From Streptomyces flaveolus (GTDB lineage Bacteria; Actinomycetota; Actinomycetes; Streptomycetales; Streptomycetaceae), in the NCBI RefSeq assembly GCF_000716535.1, contig NZ_JNWV01000002.1, positions 124,001-188,000 of the forward strand: a stretch of DNA of 64,000 bases, in the 5' to 3' direction. The notes beneath the pieces are model-generated. The model worked only from the letters and a program-made list of their open reading frames with translations, was not told the DNA's origin and made no database searches. Positions 42,310-51,138 of the stretch are shown piece by piece. The first letter of the stretch is position 1; every line of letters starts with the position of its first letter. A program made the translations under genes and the position numbers.

Positions 42310-43113
42310 ATGTCCGTACCGGATGCGCAGCGAACAGCCGTGGTGACCGGCGCAGACAGCGGCATCGGCCGGGCCACCGCCGTACGGCTGGCCGAGGCGG
42401 GCCTGGACGTCGGCATCACCTGGCACACGGACGAGAAGGGCGCCGAGGAGACGGCGGAGGAGGTCCGCGCGCACGGCCGCCGCGCCGCCGTGACCCGGCT
42501 GGACCTGACCCGGCTGCCCGAGGCCGCCGACGCCGTGGACGAGCTGTGCGAGGAACTCGGCCGGATCGACGTCCTCGTCAACAACGCCGGTACGGGCACG
42601 ATGACCCCCTACCTCGACCTGACGCTCACGGATGTGCGCCGGGTCCTGGACGTCGATCTCGTCGGCCCGTTCCTGCTCGGGCAACGGGCCGCGCGGCGCA
42701 TGATCCGGCAGGGCGAGGGCGGCCGGATCGTGAACGTCACCTCCGTGCACGAGCACCAGCCCCGGGTCGGCGCGGCCCCGTACTGCGCGGCCAAGGGCGG
42801 GCTCGGCCTGCTCACCCAGGTGATGGCCCTGGAGCTGGCCGAGTACGGCATCACCGTGAACGCGGTCGCGCCGGGGGAGATCGCCACCCCGATGACCGGC
42901 CAGGAGGACACCGACGTGCGGACCGAGCGCCGCCCCGGCGTGCCGCTCGGCCGGCCCGGCGACGCCCGCGAGGTCGCCGCCGTGATCGCGTTCCTCGCGA
43001 GCCCGGACGCCTCCTACGTCACCGGCGCCTCGTGGAGCGTCGACGGCGGCATGCTGCGCATGGGCCCACAGGCCGGTTCCCATCTGACCAGCGACGACTG
43101 GCGCCGGCCCTGA
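42310..43113 (+). CDS. Short-chain dehydrogenase/reductase
   Basis: A 267-residue classical SDR with VVTGADSGIGRAT, NNAG (LVNNAGTGTM), catalytic Ser in NVTSVHEHQP and YCAAK, and C-terminal TGASWSVDGG. Cofactor: the Gly-rich loop followed by Thr-Asp leaves NADPH or NADH open. ATG at 42310 is chosen because GAGGAGG (42297-42303) lies at the right distance; an earlier in-frame start has no such site. Substrate unknown. Confidence 0.9.
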   Translation: MSVPDAQRTAVVTGADSGIGRATAVRLAEAGLDVGITWHTDEKGAEETAEEVRAHGRRAAVTRLDLTRLPEAADAVDELCEELGRIDVLVNNAGTGTMTPYLDLTLTDVRRVLDVDLVGPFLLGQRAARRMIRQGEGGRIVNVTSVHEHQPRVGAAPYCAAKGGLGLLTQVMALELAEYGITVNAVAPGEIATPMTGQEDTDVRTERRPGVPLGRPGDAREVAAVIAFLASPDASYVTGASWSVDGGMLRMGPQAGSHLTSDDWRRP

Positions 43114-43169
43114 GGCGGCGGGGGAAGCAGGACGAGGGCGGGGGGAGAGACCACGGTGAGGCTGCGTAC

Positions 43170-43421
43170 CAGTTCCTGCGAGGCCGCCGGCGCCGGCAGA
43201 TCGCCCGGGCCGTCCGCGAGGTCAGCCGCTACCTGGGCAACACGCCCGCGGTGTGCCGGGCGTCGTACATCGACCCGAAGGTCTTCGAACTGTTCGAGCG
43301 GGGCGTGACCGTCGCCCCCGTGCTCACCCGGCTGGGCGAACACGGGGAGTTCGGGCGTCCGGCCACGCAGGGAGCCGTCGAGGCGGCCGTACTCGATCTT
43401 CTGGACGGCTCCGGCGGGTGA
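43170..43421 (+). pseudogene. Remnant of DNA topoisomerase IB (C-terminal end)
   Basis: This reading frame encodes the catalytic tail of a bacterial topoisomerase IB: RQIARAVREVSRYLGNTP followed by AVCRASYIDPKVFELFERG, with the expected active-site tyrosine. Upstream of about 43170 the frame no longer resembles the enzyme, and the preceding SDR gene ends at 43113. Only ~85 of the usual ~350 residues remain, so the product cannot bind or cut DNA. It appears to be the relic of a deletion. Confidence 0.75.
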
Positions 43422-43456
43422 CCCGTCGGCGCGGGTTGCGTTCTACCCTCGATTGC

Positions 43457-43702
43457 ATGACCGAACAAGCAGCTCCCCACATCTCCCGCCCGCGGATCCT
43501 GGTCCTCGGTGTGTGCCCCGGCCGGCACGGCGAGCCGCCCTTCCGGATCATGGAGATCGACGGTCAGGTGGTCGGTGAGGCCAGGACCATCACGGACGTG
43601 CTGGAGACGGCCGCCTCCTACGGCATCCCCATCCACGACCTGGACGACCCGGACGCCGTCCGCTGGGTGGGCGGCGACAAGTACACCTGGACGCTGCACT
43701 GA
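43457..43702 (+). CDS. Small conserved hypothetical protein
   Basis: An 81-residue protein (MTEQAAPHISRPRILVLG). It has beta-rich segments PFRIMEIDGQVVGEARTITDV and a C-terminal WVGGDKYTWTLH. It resembles small uncharacterised Streptomyces proteins; no catalytic motif is visible. It is convergent with the GH16 gene, 18 bp apart. Confidence 0.7.
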   Translation: MTEQAAPHISRPRILVLGVCPGRHGEPPFRIMEIDGQVVGEARTITDVLETAASYGIPIHDLDDPDAVRWVGGDKYTWTLH

Positions 43703-43720
43703 CCGGTCGCGGGGCCAGGC

Positions 43721-44953
43721 TCAGCCCACCGTCCACTTCTGGTTGGCGCCGCCCGTGCAGGTCCAGATCTGCAGCCGTGTCCCGTTGGCCGAGTTGTTGC
43801 CGGTGACGTCGAGGCACTTGTTCGCCTGCGGGTTGACGATGTCGCGGGCCGCCGGGAGGGCCCACTTCTGGGCGGGGCTGCCGTTGCAGTCCCACAGCTG
43901 GACGGGCGTGCCGTCGGCGGTTCCGCCGCCGCTGACGTCGAGGCACTTGCCGAGCGCCCGGAGCGTACCGTCCGAGCCCACCGTCCACGCCTGCGCGGCC
44001 GTGCCGTTGCAGTCGTAGAGCTGGACCGGGGTGCCGTTCGCGGGGTTGGCTCCGGCCACGTCCACGCACTTGCCCGCCAGGCCCCGGATCGGCACACCGG
44101 CGGCGCTGTCGCTCGTCGTGACCGACACCGAGTCCACCAGCAGCGTCTGCGGGAACTGCGTGGAACCGTCGGGGTCGCCGGGCCAGTAGCCGCCGACCGC
44201 GAGGTTCAGGATCAGGAAGAACGGCTTGTTGAACACCCAGGTCTTCCCGCCCAGGTCGGCCGGGGTGCGCCGCTGGTAGACGTTGCCGTCCACGGACCAG
44301 GTGATCGAGTCGGGTGCCCAGTCGACCGCGAAGGTGTGGAAGGCGTCCGCGAAGGCCTGCCCGTTCGGCAGCGAGTAGGCCGCGCCTATGCCGCCCGAGC
44401 CGGAGTAGCCGGGGCCGTGGATGGTGCCGTGGACGGTCGAGGGTTCGAAGCCGACGTTCTCCATCACGTCGATCTCACCCGAGTCCGGCCAGTTGACCGG
44501 TGTGCCGAGCATCCAGAACGCGGGCCACATGCCCTGGCCGCGCGGGATCTTCATCCGGGCCTCGACGTGGCCGTACTGCGCGTTGAACTTCCCTGCCGTG
44601 TTCAGCCGGGCCGAGGTGTACTGGCAGCTTCCGTACCAGCACTGGTAGCCGGCCGGGTTTTCCTTGCGGGCCGTGATCACCAGGTGGCCCTGGCCGTCCA
44701 GGGCGGCGTTCTTCGTGCCCGAGGTGTAGTACTGCCGCTCGTGGTTGTTGACGTTGTCACCCGTCTCCAGGGTCCACTTCGAGGAGTCGACCGCGGCGCC
44801 CGCGGGTCCGTCGAAGGTGTCGGAGAAGGTGGTGACGGCCGCCGCCGCGGGAGCGGCGGTGTCGGCCCGCGCGGGACCGACGGCGGCGGAGCCGATCAGT
44901 GCCGCGGACAGGGCGGCCAGCAGACATCTGCGGAGCAGGCGTGGGGAGGCCAT
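43721..44953 (-). CDS. Secreted GH16 beta-glucanase with CBM13 (ricin-type) module
   Basis: A 410-residue secreted glycoside hydrolase. A classical signal peptide (MASPRLLRRCLLAALSAAL, cleavage near Ala30) is followed by a GH16 domain (~40-280) with the catalytic signature EIDVME (Glu160, Asp162, Glu165), then a ricin-B/CBM13 trefoil (~287-410) with three QxW-type units (GLAGKCVDVAGANPANGTPV repeats). Relatives hydrolyse beta-1,3-glucans such as laminarin or curdlan. A TTGACG-17-TTAAAT promoter (45023-44995) lies upstream. Confidence 0.92.
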   Translation of the reverse strand: MASPRLLRRCLLAALSAALIGSAAVGPARADTAAPAAAAVTTFSDTFDGPAGAAVDSSKWTLETGDNVNNHERQYYTSGTKNAALDGQGHLVITARKENPAGYQCWYGSCQYTSARLNTAGKFNAQYGHVEARMKIPRGQGMWPAFWMLGTPVNWPDSGEIDVMENVGFEPSTVHGTIHGPGYSGSGGIGAAYSLPNGQAFADAFHTFAVDWAPDSITWSVDGNVYQRRTPADLGGKTWVFNKPFFLILNLAVGGYWPGDPDGSTQFPQTLLVDSVSVTTSDSAAGVPIRGLAGKCVDVAGANPANGTPVQLYDCNGTAAQAWTVGSDGTLRALGKCLDVSGGGTADGTPVQLWDCNGSPAQKWALPAARDIVNPQANKCLDVTGNNSANGTRLQIWTCTGGANQKWTVG

Positions 44954-44994
44954 GACTCTCCGTTCGTGTGGGGGTTCGAGCGGTGCGCCTCTTG

Positions 44995-45023
44995 ATTTAA
45001 GGAGTGAGATAAGGGGCCGTCAA
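44995..45023 (-). promoter_or_regulatory. GH16 gene promoter
   Basis: On the minus strand TTGACG (45023-45018), a 17-bp spacer and TTAAAT (45000-44995) form a good vegetative-type promoter 42 bp before the GH16 start. The A/T content of the -10 region stands out against the surrounding GC. Confidence 0.6.
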
Positions 45024-45051
45024 TACTCTGGTACGGACCTGCTGCTGACGA

Positions 45052-45711
45052 TCAGCCGGCGGACGGCTCACGCACGCGCCGGTGCACCCCGCGTCCGAGC
45101 CGCCGCCCCAGCAGCAGCCAACCCAGCAGCGCCCCGCCCGTGTTGAGGATGACGTCGTCGATGTCGAAGGCCCGCCCGGTGACCAGCGCCCCCTGGACGA
45201 GCTCCACCATCAGCATCACCAGGGCCGTCAGCGCGAGCACCTGGAGCGCACCCCGGGCGCGCGGCGCGAGGACCGGCACCAGCACCCCGAACGGCACGCC
45301 GAGCAACAGGTTCCCGCCGAGCTGCCGGACCGCGTCCCGCACCGACGCCTGCTCCAGATAGGCCCGGAGCGAGCGGCCCGGGTGCAGGTTGCTGTGCGTC
45401 AGCGGCACCGACGCGGGCGACGGTTGGAGCGTGATGCGGGCCAGGACGACGGCGAACGCCACCATGCACGCGAAGGCGACGAGGATCGCCAGCAGCCGGA
45501 CGGGCAGCGGCCACACGTGCCGGGGGCGCCCCTCTCCGGCGGGCCGTCGCTTCCCGGTGTCCTCGTCCGGGCGCCGCTTCAGGGCGAATCGGGGGCGTAC
45601 CTTCCCGGCCGGCCACCACTTACGGGTGGGTCGGGGGCGTACCTCGTCGGCCGGCTGCCGGTTCCGGGCGGTGCGCAGGATCTCCGGCAGGCGCGGGACG
45701 GTACGGGCCAT
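45052..45711 (-). CDS. VanZ-family membrane protein with Arg-rich N-terminus
   Basis: A 219-residue protein with four hydrophobic helices in its C-terminal two-thirds and the VanZ hallmark RAFDIDDVILNTGGALLGW. VanZ proteins modulate envelope properties and low-level teicoplanin resistance. The first ~70 residues are unusually basic and semi-repetitive (RPRPTRKWWPAGKVRPRF then KRRPAGEGRPRH), probably a cytoplasmic nucleic-acid- or lipid-binding tail. GGAGG sits 5 nt upstream of ATG 45711, so this start is preferred over a GTG 12 bp earlier. Confidence 0.82.
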   Translation of the reverse strand: MARTVPRLPEILRTARNRQPADEVRPRPTRKWWPAGKVRPRFALKRRPDEDTGKRRPAGEGRPRHVWPLPVRLLAILVAFACMVAFAVVLARITLQPSPASVPLTHSNLHPGRSLRAYLEQASVRDAVRQLGGNLLLGVPFGVLVPVLAPRARGALQVLALTALVMLMVELVQGALVTGRAFDIDDVILNTGGALLGWLLLGRRLGRGVHRRVREPSAG

Positions 45712-45944
45712 GCGGTCCTCCACTCGTCAACTTCCGCGTTCCGATCGTCGGTTACCCGCGCCGCGGCCCAGGATGCCCGCCGCCTGGCCCGCACCCGTGG
45801 TTTCCGTTCACGCCTGAGGGGCACTCCGGGTGCGGACCCGCGTGCCGCGCGCTCCCGCCCGGGTCCGGCGGTGCTTGGATGCCCCCAGCGGCACTCCGGA
45901 CACATCGCCGCACATCCGAGCACAGCGGACCGAGGAGGTGCTGC

Positions 45945-46139
45945 GTGACCCGTCGTACGGCGCTCCGCGCGGTCCTCCTCGCCGCCGGTGAACTCCTCGG
46001 CTGGTGGGCGGCGCTGGCGCTGCTGTGGCTGGTGTTGATCACCACGGTCGACACCCTGGAACGGATCGTCGGCGCGAGCTGTGCCGCCGTGGGCGCGGTC
46101 CTCGCCAGGACCGGCCGCCGGGCGGTGACCTGGCGGTGA
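45945..46139 (+). CDS. mnhE: Mrp-type antiporter subunit E-like protein (short)
   Basis: A 64-residue protein of two hydrophobic helices (LLGWWAALALLWLVLITT), resembling the start of MnhE but much shorter than the usual ~160 residues, so the E subunit is abbreviated. GTG at 45945 follows GAGGAGG. Its stop overlaps the next start (46136). It is the first gene of the cation/H+ antiporter operon; the position, rather than strong homology, supports the name. Confidence 0.55.
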   Translation: MTRRTALRAVLLAAGELLGWWAALALLWLVLITTVDTLERIVGASCAAVGAVLARTGRRAVTWR

Positions 46140-46588
46140 ACGGCTGGATCCTCGCGGCGACCGTCGAGCTGGGCGGGGGAGGCGCGGCCGCCCTGTGGGG
46201 CGTGACCACCGGCCCGCCGGCCCGCCGGGTGATCGCCCAGAACCTGACCACCTCCGTCGTCTGCCCGGCCCTGCTGCTCCTCGCCCAGGGCTACGGCCGC
46301 CCGGCTTACGTCGACCTCGCCCTGCTGCTCGCCCTGCTCGGCCCGGTCGGCACGCTCGTCTTCGCCCGGTTGCTCTCCGGCGACCTGACCGGGGAACGCC
46401 CGGGCGCCTGGGCGCTGACCTGGACGGCGGCGGGACTGGGCGCCGCGGTCGTACTGGCCGTGTGCGTGGCCGGCGATCCGGGCCGGGCGACGGCGAAGCT
46501 CCTGGTGATCGGCACCCTGCTGATCGGCGGCAACCTGATCGCCTCCCGCGCGCTGGCGGGCGGATTCCGGGGGGTGCGGGGTGGCTGA
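46136..46588 (+). CDS. mnhF: Mrp antiporter subunit F with a G-like C-terminal extension
   Basis: A 150-residue membrane protein. Residues 1-82 match MnhF (ALWGVTTGPPARRVIAQNL and YVDLALLLALLGPVGTLVFARLL). Residues ~95-140 add two helices (AAVVLAVCVAGDPGRATAKLLVIGTLL) that resemble the C-terminal half of MnhG. A separate MnhG gene is absent, so this may be an F-G fusion in which the N-terminal half of G was lost. GTG at 46136 overlaps the E stop. Confidence 0.65.
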   Translation: MNGWILAATVELGGGGAAALWGVTTGPPARRVIAQNLTTSVVCPALLLLAQGYGRPAYVDLALLLALLGPVGTLVFARLLSGDLTGERPGAWALTWTAAGLGAAVVLAVCVAGDPGRATAKLLVIGTLLIGGNLIASRALAGGFRGVRGG

Positions 46589-46777
46589 CACGAGGGAGGG
46601 CGCGGCCGGTGCCGGCGCCGGAGGATTCCCGGGCGCCGGGCGCGTGGTGGCCGGACGGGCCACGGGCGGCGGCGCGGCCGGGTGCGCCGTGGCCGACGGG
46701 ACGCCGGGGGTGGCCGGTGCCCGGCACGCCCCGCGCGGCGGACGCGCGCCGGCCGGCGTACCGAAGGCAGGTGCCGT
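46589..46777 (+). other. Gap in the Mrp operon where MnhG would be expected
   Basis: About 190 bp without a membrane-protein-coding frame. Reading frames here give Ala/Gly/Arg low complexity with no hydrophobic helix, unlike a real MnhG. The stretch could be the decayed remains of the G gene or a spacer. Confidence 0.45.
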
Positions 46778-47038
46778 GTGTCCGACGCCGTGATCGTCGT
46801 CGCCCTGCTGCTCGTGGCCGGTGCCGCCACCGCGGCCGTGGCCCAGCGCGACCCCGCCCGCCAAGCGCTCGTGCTGTCCTTCCTCGGAGTGCTGCTGGCC
46901 GCGCTGTTCACCGTGCTCCAGGCCCCGGACGTGGGCCTGTCCCAACTGGCCGTCGGCTCCGCCCTCACCCCGCTGCTGATCATGCTGTCGGTGCGCAAGG
47001 TCAGACGCCGGGGCCGCTCGAAGGAGGGGCCCGAGTGA
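46778..47038 (+). CDS. Small Mrp/Mbh-type membrane subunit (DUF4040-like)
   Basis: An 86-residue protein with three hydrophobic helices (AVIVVALLLVAGAATAAVA, LVLSFLGVLLAALFTVLQAPD, LAVGSALTPLLIMLSV). It fits the DUF4040/MbhD-type subunit that precedes MnhB in actinobacterial Mrp operons. The GTG start at 46778 is preceded by GAAGGCAG, and its TGA overlaps the next start (GTGA). Confidence 0.75.
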   Translation: MSDAVIVVALLLVAGAATAAVAQRDPARQALVLSFLGVLLAALFTVLQAPDVGLSQLAVGSALTPLLIMLSVRKVRRRGRSKEGPE

Positions 47039-47781
47039 ACCGGCTGCGGCTGTGGCTGCTGGCCGTCGGCGGCGCGGGCCTGGCCGCCCTGCTCGTCGCG
47101 GCCTGCCTCGACCTGCCCGGCTTCGGCGGGCCCCGGCACCCGTACGGCGAACGCGCCGTCCACGCCTCCCTCTCCCGGCACACCGCCAACACCATCGCCT
47201 CCGTCAACTTCGACCAGCGCGCCTACGACACCCTCGGCGAGATGAGCATCCTGTTCGCCGCCGTCCTCGGCTGCGTGGTGCTGCTGCGCGAGGCCCGCGA
47301 CGAGCACCGGGCACGGCCGGAACCCGCCGACGTGGCCCGCCCGGTCCGCCGCTACGCCCTTCTCGTGCTGCCCGTCGCCCTGGTCACCGGCCTGTACGTC
47401 ATCGCCCACGGCCAGCTCAGTCCCGGCGGCGGCTTCCAGGGCGGGGTCGTCGCCGCGACCGCCCTGCACCTGCTCTACCTCGGCGCCGACTACCACGCGC
47501 TGGAACGCGTCCGTCCACTCGGCGTCTACGAGACCACCGACGCGCTCGCCGTCTCCTCCTACCTCGTGCTCGGCGCCGCCGGAGTCCTGGCCGGCACCGC
47601 GTTCCTCGCCAACACCCTGCTGCCGTACGGCACGTTCAACACGCTGTCGTCCGGCGGCGCCGTCCCCCTGCTGAACGCGGCCATCGGCATGGAGGTGGCG
47701 AGCGCGGTCGTCGTCCTGCTCGCCCACTTCCTCGACCAGGCCGTGGAGATCGAGGAAGAGCCCGGGAGGGGAACACCGTGA
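47035..47781 (+). CDS. mnhB: Mrp antiporter subunit B
   Basis: A 248-residue membrane protein with the MnhB domain in its C-terminal half ([31 protein letters not shown] and [22 protein letters not shown]); the N-terminal half has a further helix and an extracytoplasmic stretch. AAGGAGG lies before the GTG. The stop overlaps the start of subunit C (TGATG at 47779). It is part of the multi-subunit Na+(K+)/H+ antiporter. Confidence 0.88.
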   Translation: MNRLRLWLLAVGGAGLAALLVAACLDLPGFGGPRHPYGERAVHASLSRHTANTIASVNFDQRAYDTLGEMSILFAAVLGCVVLLREARDEHRARPEPADVARPVRRYALLVLPVALVTGLYVIAHGQLSPGGGFQGGVVAATALHLLYLGADYHALERVRPLGVYETTDALAVSSYLVLGAAGVLAGTAFLANTLLPYGTFNTLSSGGAVPLLNAAIGMEVASAVVVLLAHFLDQAVEIEEEPGRGTP

Positions 47782-48128
47782 TGCACGTCCTGCCGTACCT
47801 GGTCGCCGCCTACATCTTCCTGACGGGCTGCTACGGCCTCGCCACCAGCCGGAACCTCATCCACGCAGTCGGCTGCCTCGCGGTCTGCCAGTCCGCCACC
47901 TACGTCCTGCTGCTGGCGGCCGGTTACCGCGACGGCGGCACCGCGCCGGTCTTCTCCGACATGCAGCCCGGCTCCCGTCCCGTGGTCGACCCGGTGGTGC
48001 AGGCCCTCACCCTCACCGACATCGTCGTCGGCGCCACCGTCACCGCGCTGCTACTCGCCCTCGTCCTGCAGATCGCCAAACGGCACGGCACGGTCGACCC
48101 CGACGAACTGCGGGAGCTGCGCGGCTGA
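47781..48128 (+). CDS. mnhC: Mrp antiporter subunit C (NuoK-like)
   Basis: A 115-residue NuoK/MnhC-type protein with three transmembrane helices ([59 protein letters not shown]). The LTDIVVG(A/S)A motif is conserved in MnhC. ATG at 47781 overlaps the B stop; TGA overlaps the start of D at 48128. It contributes to the ion-translocating membrane arm. Confidence 0.9.
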   Translation: MHVLPYLVAAYIFLTGCYGLATSRNLIHAVGCLAVCQSATYVLLLAAGYRDGGTAPVFSDMQPGSRPVVDPVVQALTLTDIVVGATVTALLLALVLQIAKRHGTVDPDELRELRG

Positions 48129-49897
48129 TGCACCACCTGATCCCGCTGCCCGTCGCGGTCCCGCTGCTCGGCGCCGCCCTGCTCGTGGCCACGGGCCGCC
48201 ATCTCCCCCGGATCGCCGCCGAGATCACCGGGTTCGTCTTCTCCGGCGGTACGGCCGCCCTCGCGCTGGTCCTGCTGCTGAACTCGGCCCCGCCGATGGT
48301 CGAGTGGGTCGGCGGCTGGCTGCCCGTCGACGGCGAGAGCGTCGGCATCCTCGTGGTCGGCGACGGCCCGGCGCTCGGCATGGCCGCGCTGGCCTCGCTG
48401 CTGACCCTCGCCGCACTCGCCTACTCCTGGCGCTACTTCGACGAACCCCCGCGCGACCGCACCGGCTCCTTCACCGCGCTGATGCTGGTCTTCCAGGGCG
48501 CCATGTGCGGCTTCGCCGTCGCCGGAGACCTGTTCAACGCCTTCGTGTTCTTCGAGCTGATGAGCGTGGTGGCCTATGCCCTGACCGGCTACCGCATCGA
48601 CGAGGCCAAGGCCGTGCAGGGCGCCCTGACCTTCGGGATCGTCAACTCCCTCGGCGCCTACGGGCTGTTGACGGGCATCGCCCTGCTGTACGCCCGTACG
48701 GGCGAACTGGCCATGGCGAAGATCGGCCGCGGGCTCGACGCCGCCGCCGGGCAGGGCGGCCCGGACGCGCTGGTCCTCGCCTCCTTCGTGCTGGTGCTGA
48801 CCGGGCTGCTGGTCAAGGCGGCGGCTGTGCCCTTCCACTTCTGGCTGCCGGACGCGCACGCCGTCGCCCCCACCCCGGTCTGCATGCTCCTGTCCGGCGT
48901 CATGGTCGAACTCGGCGCCTACGGCGTGTGGCGGGTGTACGGCACCGTCTTCGCCGGGCCCGGCGGCATCCCCGCCGCCGACCTGACCCGCGCCCTGGTC
49001 ACGCTCGGAGCCCTCACGGCCGCGACCGGCGCCGTCATGTGCTGGTACCAGCGGCACATCAAACGGCTCCTCGCCTACTCCACCGTCGCCCACACCGGCC
49101 TGTTCCTCATCGGCCTGGGCGTCCTCACCCCCGAGGGCGACGACGGGGTCGCCCTGTACCTCCTCGGCCACGCCGGCGTGAAGGCCGCGCTGTTCGCCTG
49201 CGCGGGCGTCCTGCTGGACCGGTTCGGCAGCGTCGACGAGCACGCGCTGCACGGCCGGGCCCGGGGACAACTGCGCGCCACCGCCGTGATGTTCGCCGTC
49301 GGCGCCCTCGGCCTGGCCGGCCTGCCGCCGTTCGGTACGGCGCTGGGCAAGTCGATCGCCGAGGAGGCGGTCGGCGGCCCGCTCACCGTGGTGTACGTGG
49401 CCGCCTCCGCGATCACCGCCGGCGCGGTCCTGCGGGTCACCGCCCGCGTCTTCCTGGGCCTCGGACCGCGTCCCGAGGACGCGGAGTACGAGACCAGCGG
49501 CTCCGACGAGGAGCCCGAGACTCCCGGCCTGCTGCGCCGGATCCCGGACACCATGACGACCGTGCCCGCCGTGCTGCTCGCCGCCGCCCTCGCCGTCGGG
49601 GTGGCCCCCGGCTTCGGCGCCCTGGCCGCCCGCTCCGTCAACGAGGCCGGCTCGGGCGGCGCCCACGCCTCCGCGCACTGGACCCTGCCCGGCGTCCTGC
49701 TGGGCGTGGCCTCCACCGCGCTGGCCCTGGCGCTGGCCGGCCTCGCGGTCAGCCGCCCGAGCTGGGTGGCCGCCCCCGACTGGGCCGCACCCCTCAGGCG
49801 CCTGCAGTCCGGGCACGTCGGCGACTACGTGGCCTGGCTGCTGGTGGGCGCGACCGTGCTGGGGGCGCTGACCCTGCCGGGGATCCTCGGCTCCTGA
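48128..49897 (+). CDS. mnhD: Mrp antiporter subunit D (NuoL/M/N-like)
   Basis: A 589-residue proton-translocating subunit of the NuoM/MrpD family with about 14 helices. Conserved features are [17 protein letters not shown] with its glutamate, [23 protein letters not shown] with the lysine and PDAH motif, and [16 protein letters not shown]. It starts at the last base of subunit C's stop and ends the operon. Coupled with B, C, E and F it would exchange cations for protons. Confidence 0.93.
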   Translation: MHHLIPLPVAVPLLGAALLVATGRHLPRIAAEITGFVFSGGTAALALVLLLNSAPPMVEWVGGWLPVDGESVGILVVGDGPALGMAALASLLTLAALAYSWRYFDEPPRDRTGSFTALMLVFQGAMCGFAVAGDLFNAFVFFELMSVVAYALTGYRIDEAKAVQGALTFGIVNSLGAYGLLTGIALLYARTGELAMAKIGRGLDAAAGQGGPDALVLASFVLVLTGLLVKAAAVPFHFWLPDAHAVAPTPVCMLLSGVMVELGAYGVWRVYGTVFAGPGGIPAADLTRALVTLGALTAATGAVMCWYQRHIKRLLAYSTVAHTGLFLIGLGVLTPEGDDGVALYLLGHAGVKAALFACAGVLLDRFGSVDEHALHGRARGQLRATAVMFAVGALGLAGLPPFGTALGKSIAEEAVGGPLTVVYVAASAITAGAVLRVTARVFLGLGPRPEDAEYETSGSDEEPETPGLLRRIPDTMTTVPAVLLAAALAVGVAPGFGALAARSVNEAGSGGAHASAHWTLPGVLLGVASTALALALAGLAVSRPSWVAAPDWAAPLRRLQSGHVGDYVAWLLVGATVLGALTLPGILGS

Positions 49898-50548
49898 TCA
49901 GGTGCCGTACTCGATGCGCACCTCCGTGAAGCCGAGGGAGCGCAGCAGGCCCTGGAGCATGCCGGTGGTGTTGCGCTCGGCCCGGGCGGTCAGCCCGCTG
50001 GTGCGCGCCGCGTCCCCGATGTGCCGGACGGCGAGCTGCTGCACGGCCTGCTCGCTGTTGGGGTTGTCGGAGAACAGGTCACCGAGCCGGTCCAGCAGCC
50101 CGCGCTGCTTGGACACGGCGTAGGAGTGGTCGGGGTCAAGGGCCGGCCTGCCGAGCCGCGCGTGCGGCAGCCGGATGGTGGCGGACGTACGGTCGCCATT
50201 GACCGTCACGTCCTTCTCGCCGACCCGGCCCAGGTCGACGTAGGCGTCCACGGTGCCTGCGCCGACGTACAGGGTGCGGGTGCCGCGGATGGCGTCGGGC
50301 AGGAACTTCGCGTCCTTGTCCAGGTCCACGACGACCTGGAAGTTGCCCGACGCGGCGTCGTAACGGCTCATGTCCTGGATGGACTTGAGGAGAGCCGGGC
50401 CGGAGCGGTCATGGGTCTCGGTGCCGAACAGGTCCTTGATGCCGGGCAGTACGGCCAGCCGGATCCCGGCGAACAGCACGGCGAGCACCAGCACGAGCGC
50501 CGCCACGGCCTTGGCCCACCCCGGCAGGCGCCTCACGGAAGTCGTCAT
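49898..50548 (-). CDS. DUF4230-type membrane-anchored protein
   Basis: A 216-residue protein with one N-terminal helix (AVAALVLVLAVLFAGIRLAV) and an extracytoplasmic DUF4230-like domain (QVVVDLDKDAKFLPDAI, GAGTVDAYVDLGRVGEKDV). ATG at 50548 is preferred because AGGAAGGAGG precedes it. It is convergent with mnhD, meeting directly at 49897/49898. Function of the family is unknown; it may bind a partner outside the membrane. Confidence 0.82.
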   Translation of the reverse strand: MTTSVRRLPGWAKAVAALVLVLAVLFAGIRLAVLPGIKDLFGTETHDRSGPALLKSIQDMSRYDAASGNFQVVVDLDKDAKFLPDAIRGTRTLYVGAGTVDAYVDLGRVGEKDVTVNGDRTSATIRLPHARLGRPALDPDHSYAVSKQRGLLDRLGDLFSDNPNSEQAVQQLAVRHIGDAARTSGLTARAERNTTGMLQGLLRSLGFTEVRIEYGT

Positions 50549-50629
50549 CGCGACGGTCCTCCTTCCTGTTGACCACATGCCCGCCAACGGCCGGAGCAGT
50601 CAACAGCCGGAGCAGGCCGGTGGCCGGCC

Positions 50630-51010
50630 TCACAGCGAGCCGGACGCGGCCCCCGAGCGGGTCAGGGCCGCGTCCAGGCTCGGATGCGGGGGCAGCAGCC
50701 GGGTCAGACCGGTGACCCGGAACACGCGCAGCGTCAACGGGTGCGTGCACACGAGGTGCAGCTGCCCGCCGCGCTCCAGCACCCGCAGGCGCGCCCGGTA
50801 CAGCAGCCGCAGCCCCGAGCAGTCGAAGAACTCCACGGGCCGCAGGTCGATGACGACCCGTGCCCCGGGCCGGCCGGTGGCCCGGTCGAGGAACGGGCCG
50901 ATCTCCGTCGCCGAGGCGATGTCGATCTCACCCCGGAACTCCAGCACCGTGTGCCCGCGGTACGCGTACATGCCCAGTTGCCGGGGGAGAGGTACGGGTT
51001 CGTGTCGCAC
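50630..51010 (-). CDS. STAS-domain anti-sigma-factor antagonist
   Basis: A 126-residue STAS protein with the phosphorylatable serine in FFDCSGLRLL (Ser65), as in SpoIIAA/BldG-like anti-anti-sigma factors. It would bind an RsbW-type kinase anti-sigma factor when unphosphorylated. GTG at 51010 (VRHEPVPLPRQ) is chosen because GGAGGT lies 9 nt upstream; a GTG 18 bp further up lacks such a site. No sigma-factor or kinase gene is adjacent. Confidence 0.85.
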   Translation of the reverse strand: MRHEPVPLPRQLGMYAYRGHTVLEFRGEIDIASATEIGPFLDRATGRPGARVVIDLRPVEFFDCSGLRLLYRARLRVLERGGQLHLVCTHPLTLRVFRVTGLTRLLPPHPSLDAALTRSGAASGSL

Positions 51011-51138
51011 CTCGCCACCACCTCCCACCCGCGCCCGGACGTCGTATCCCGATCGTCAAGTTACCCTCGATGGAAGGAATTTGAGCATGTTCGATTGACA
51101 TATGTCTTCGAGTTTGTGGCGTGTCGCCTGCCCCGCGC

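Noticed and set aside
42142..43083. Upstream extension of the PHP protein (open frame to 43083)
   Set aside because: The extension is antisense to the SDR gene; PolX-like homology begins at the ATG at 42141.
46581..46793. Possible 70-codon gene between Mrp subunits
   Set aside because: It has no hydrophobic segments and is Ala/Gly-rich; it looks like a spacer or decayed gene and not like MnhG.
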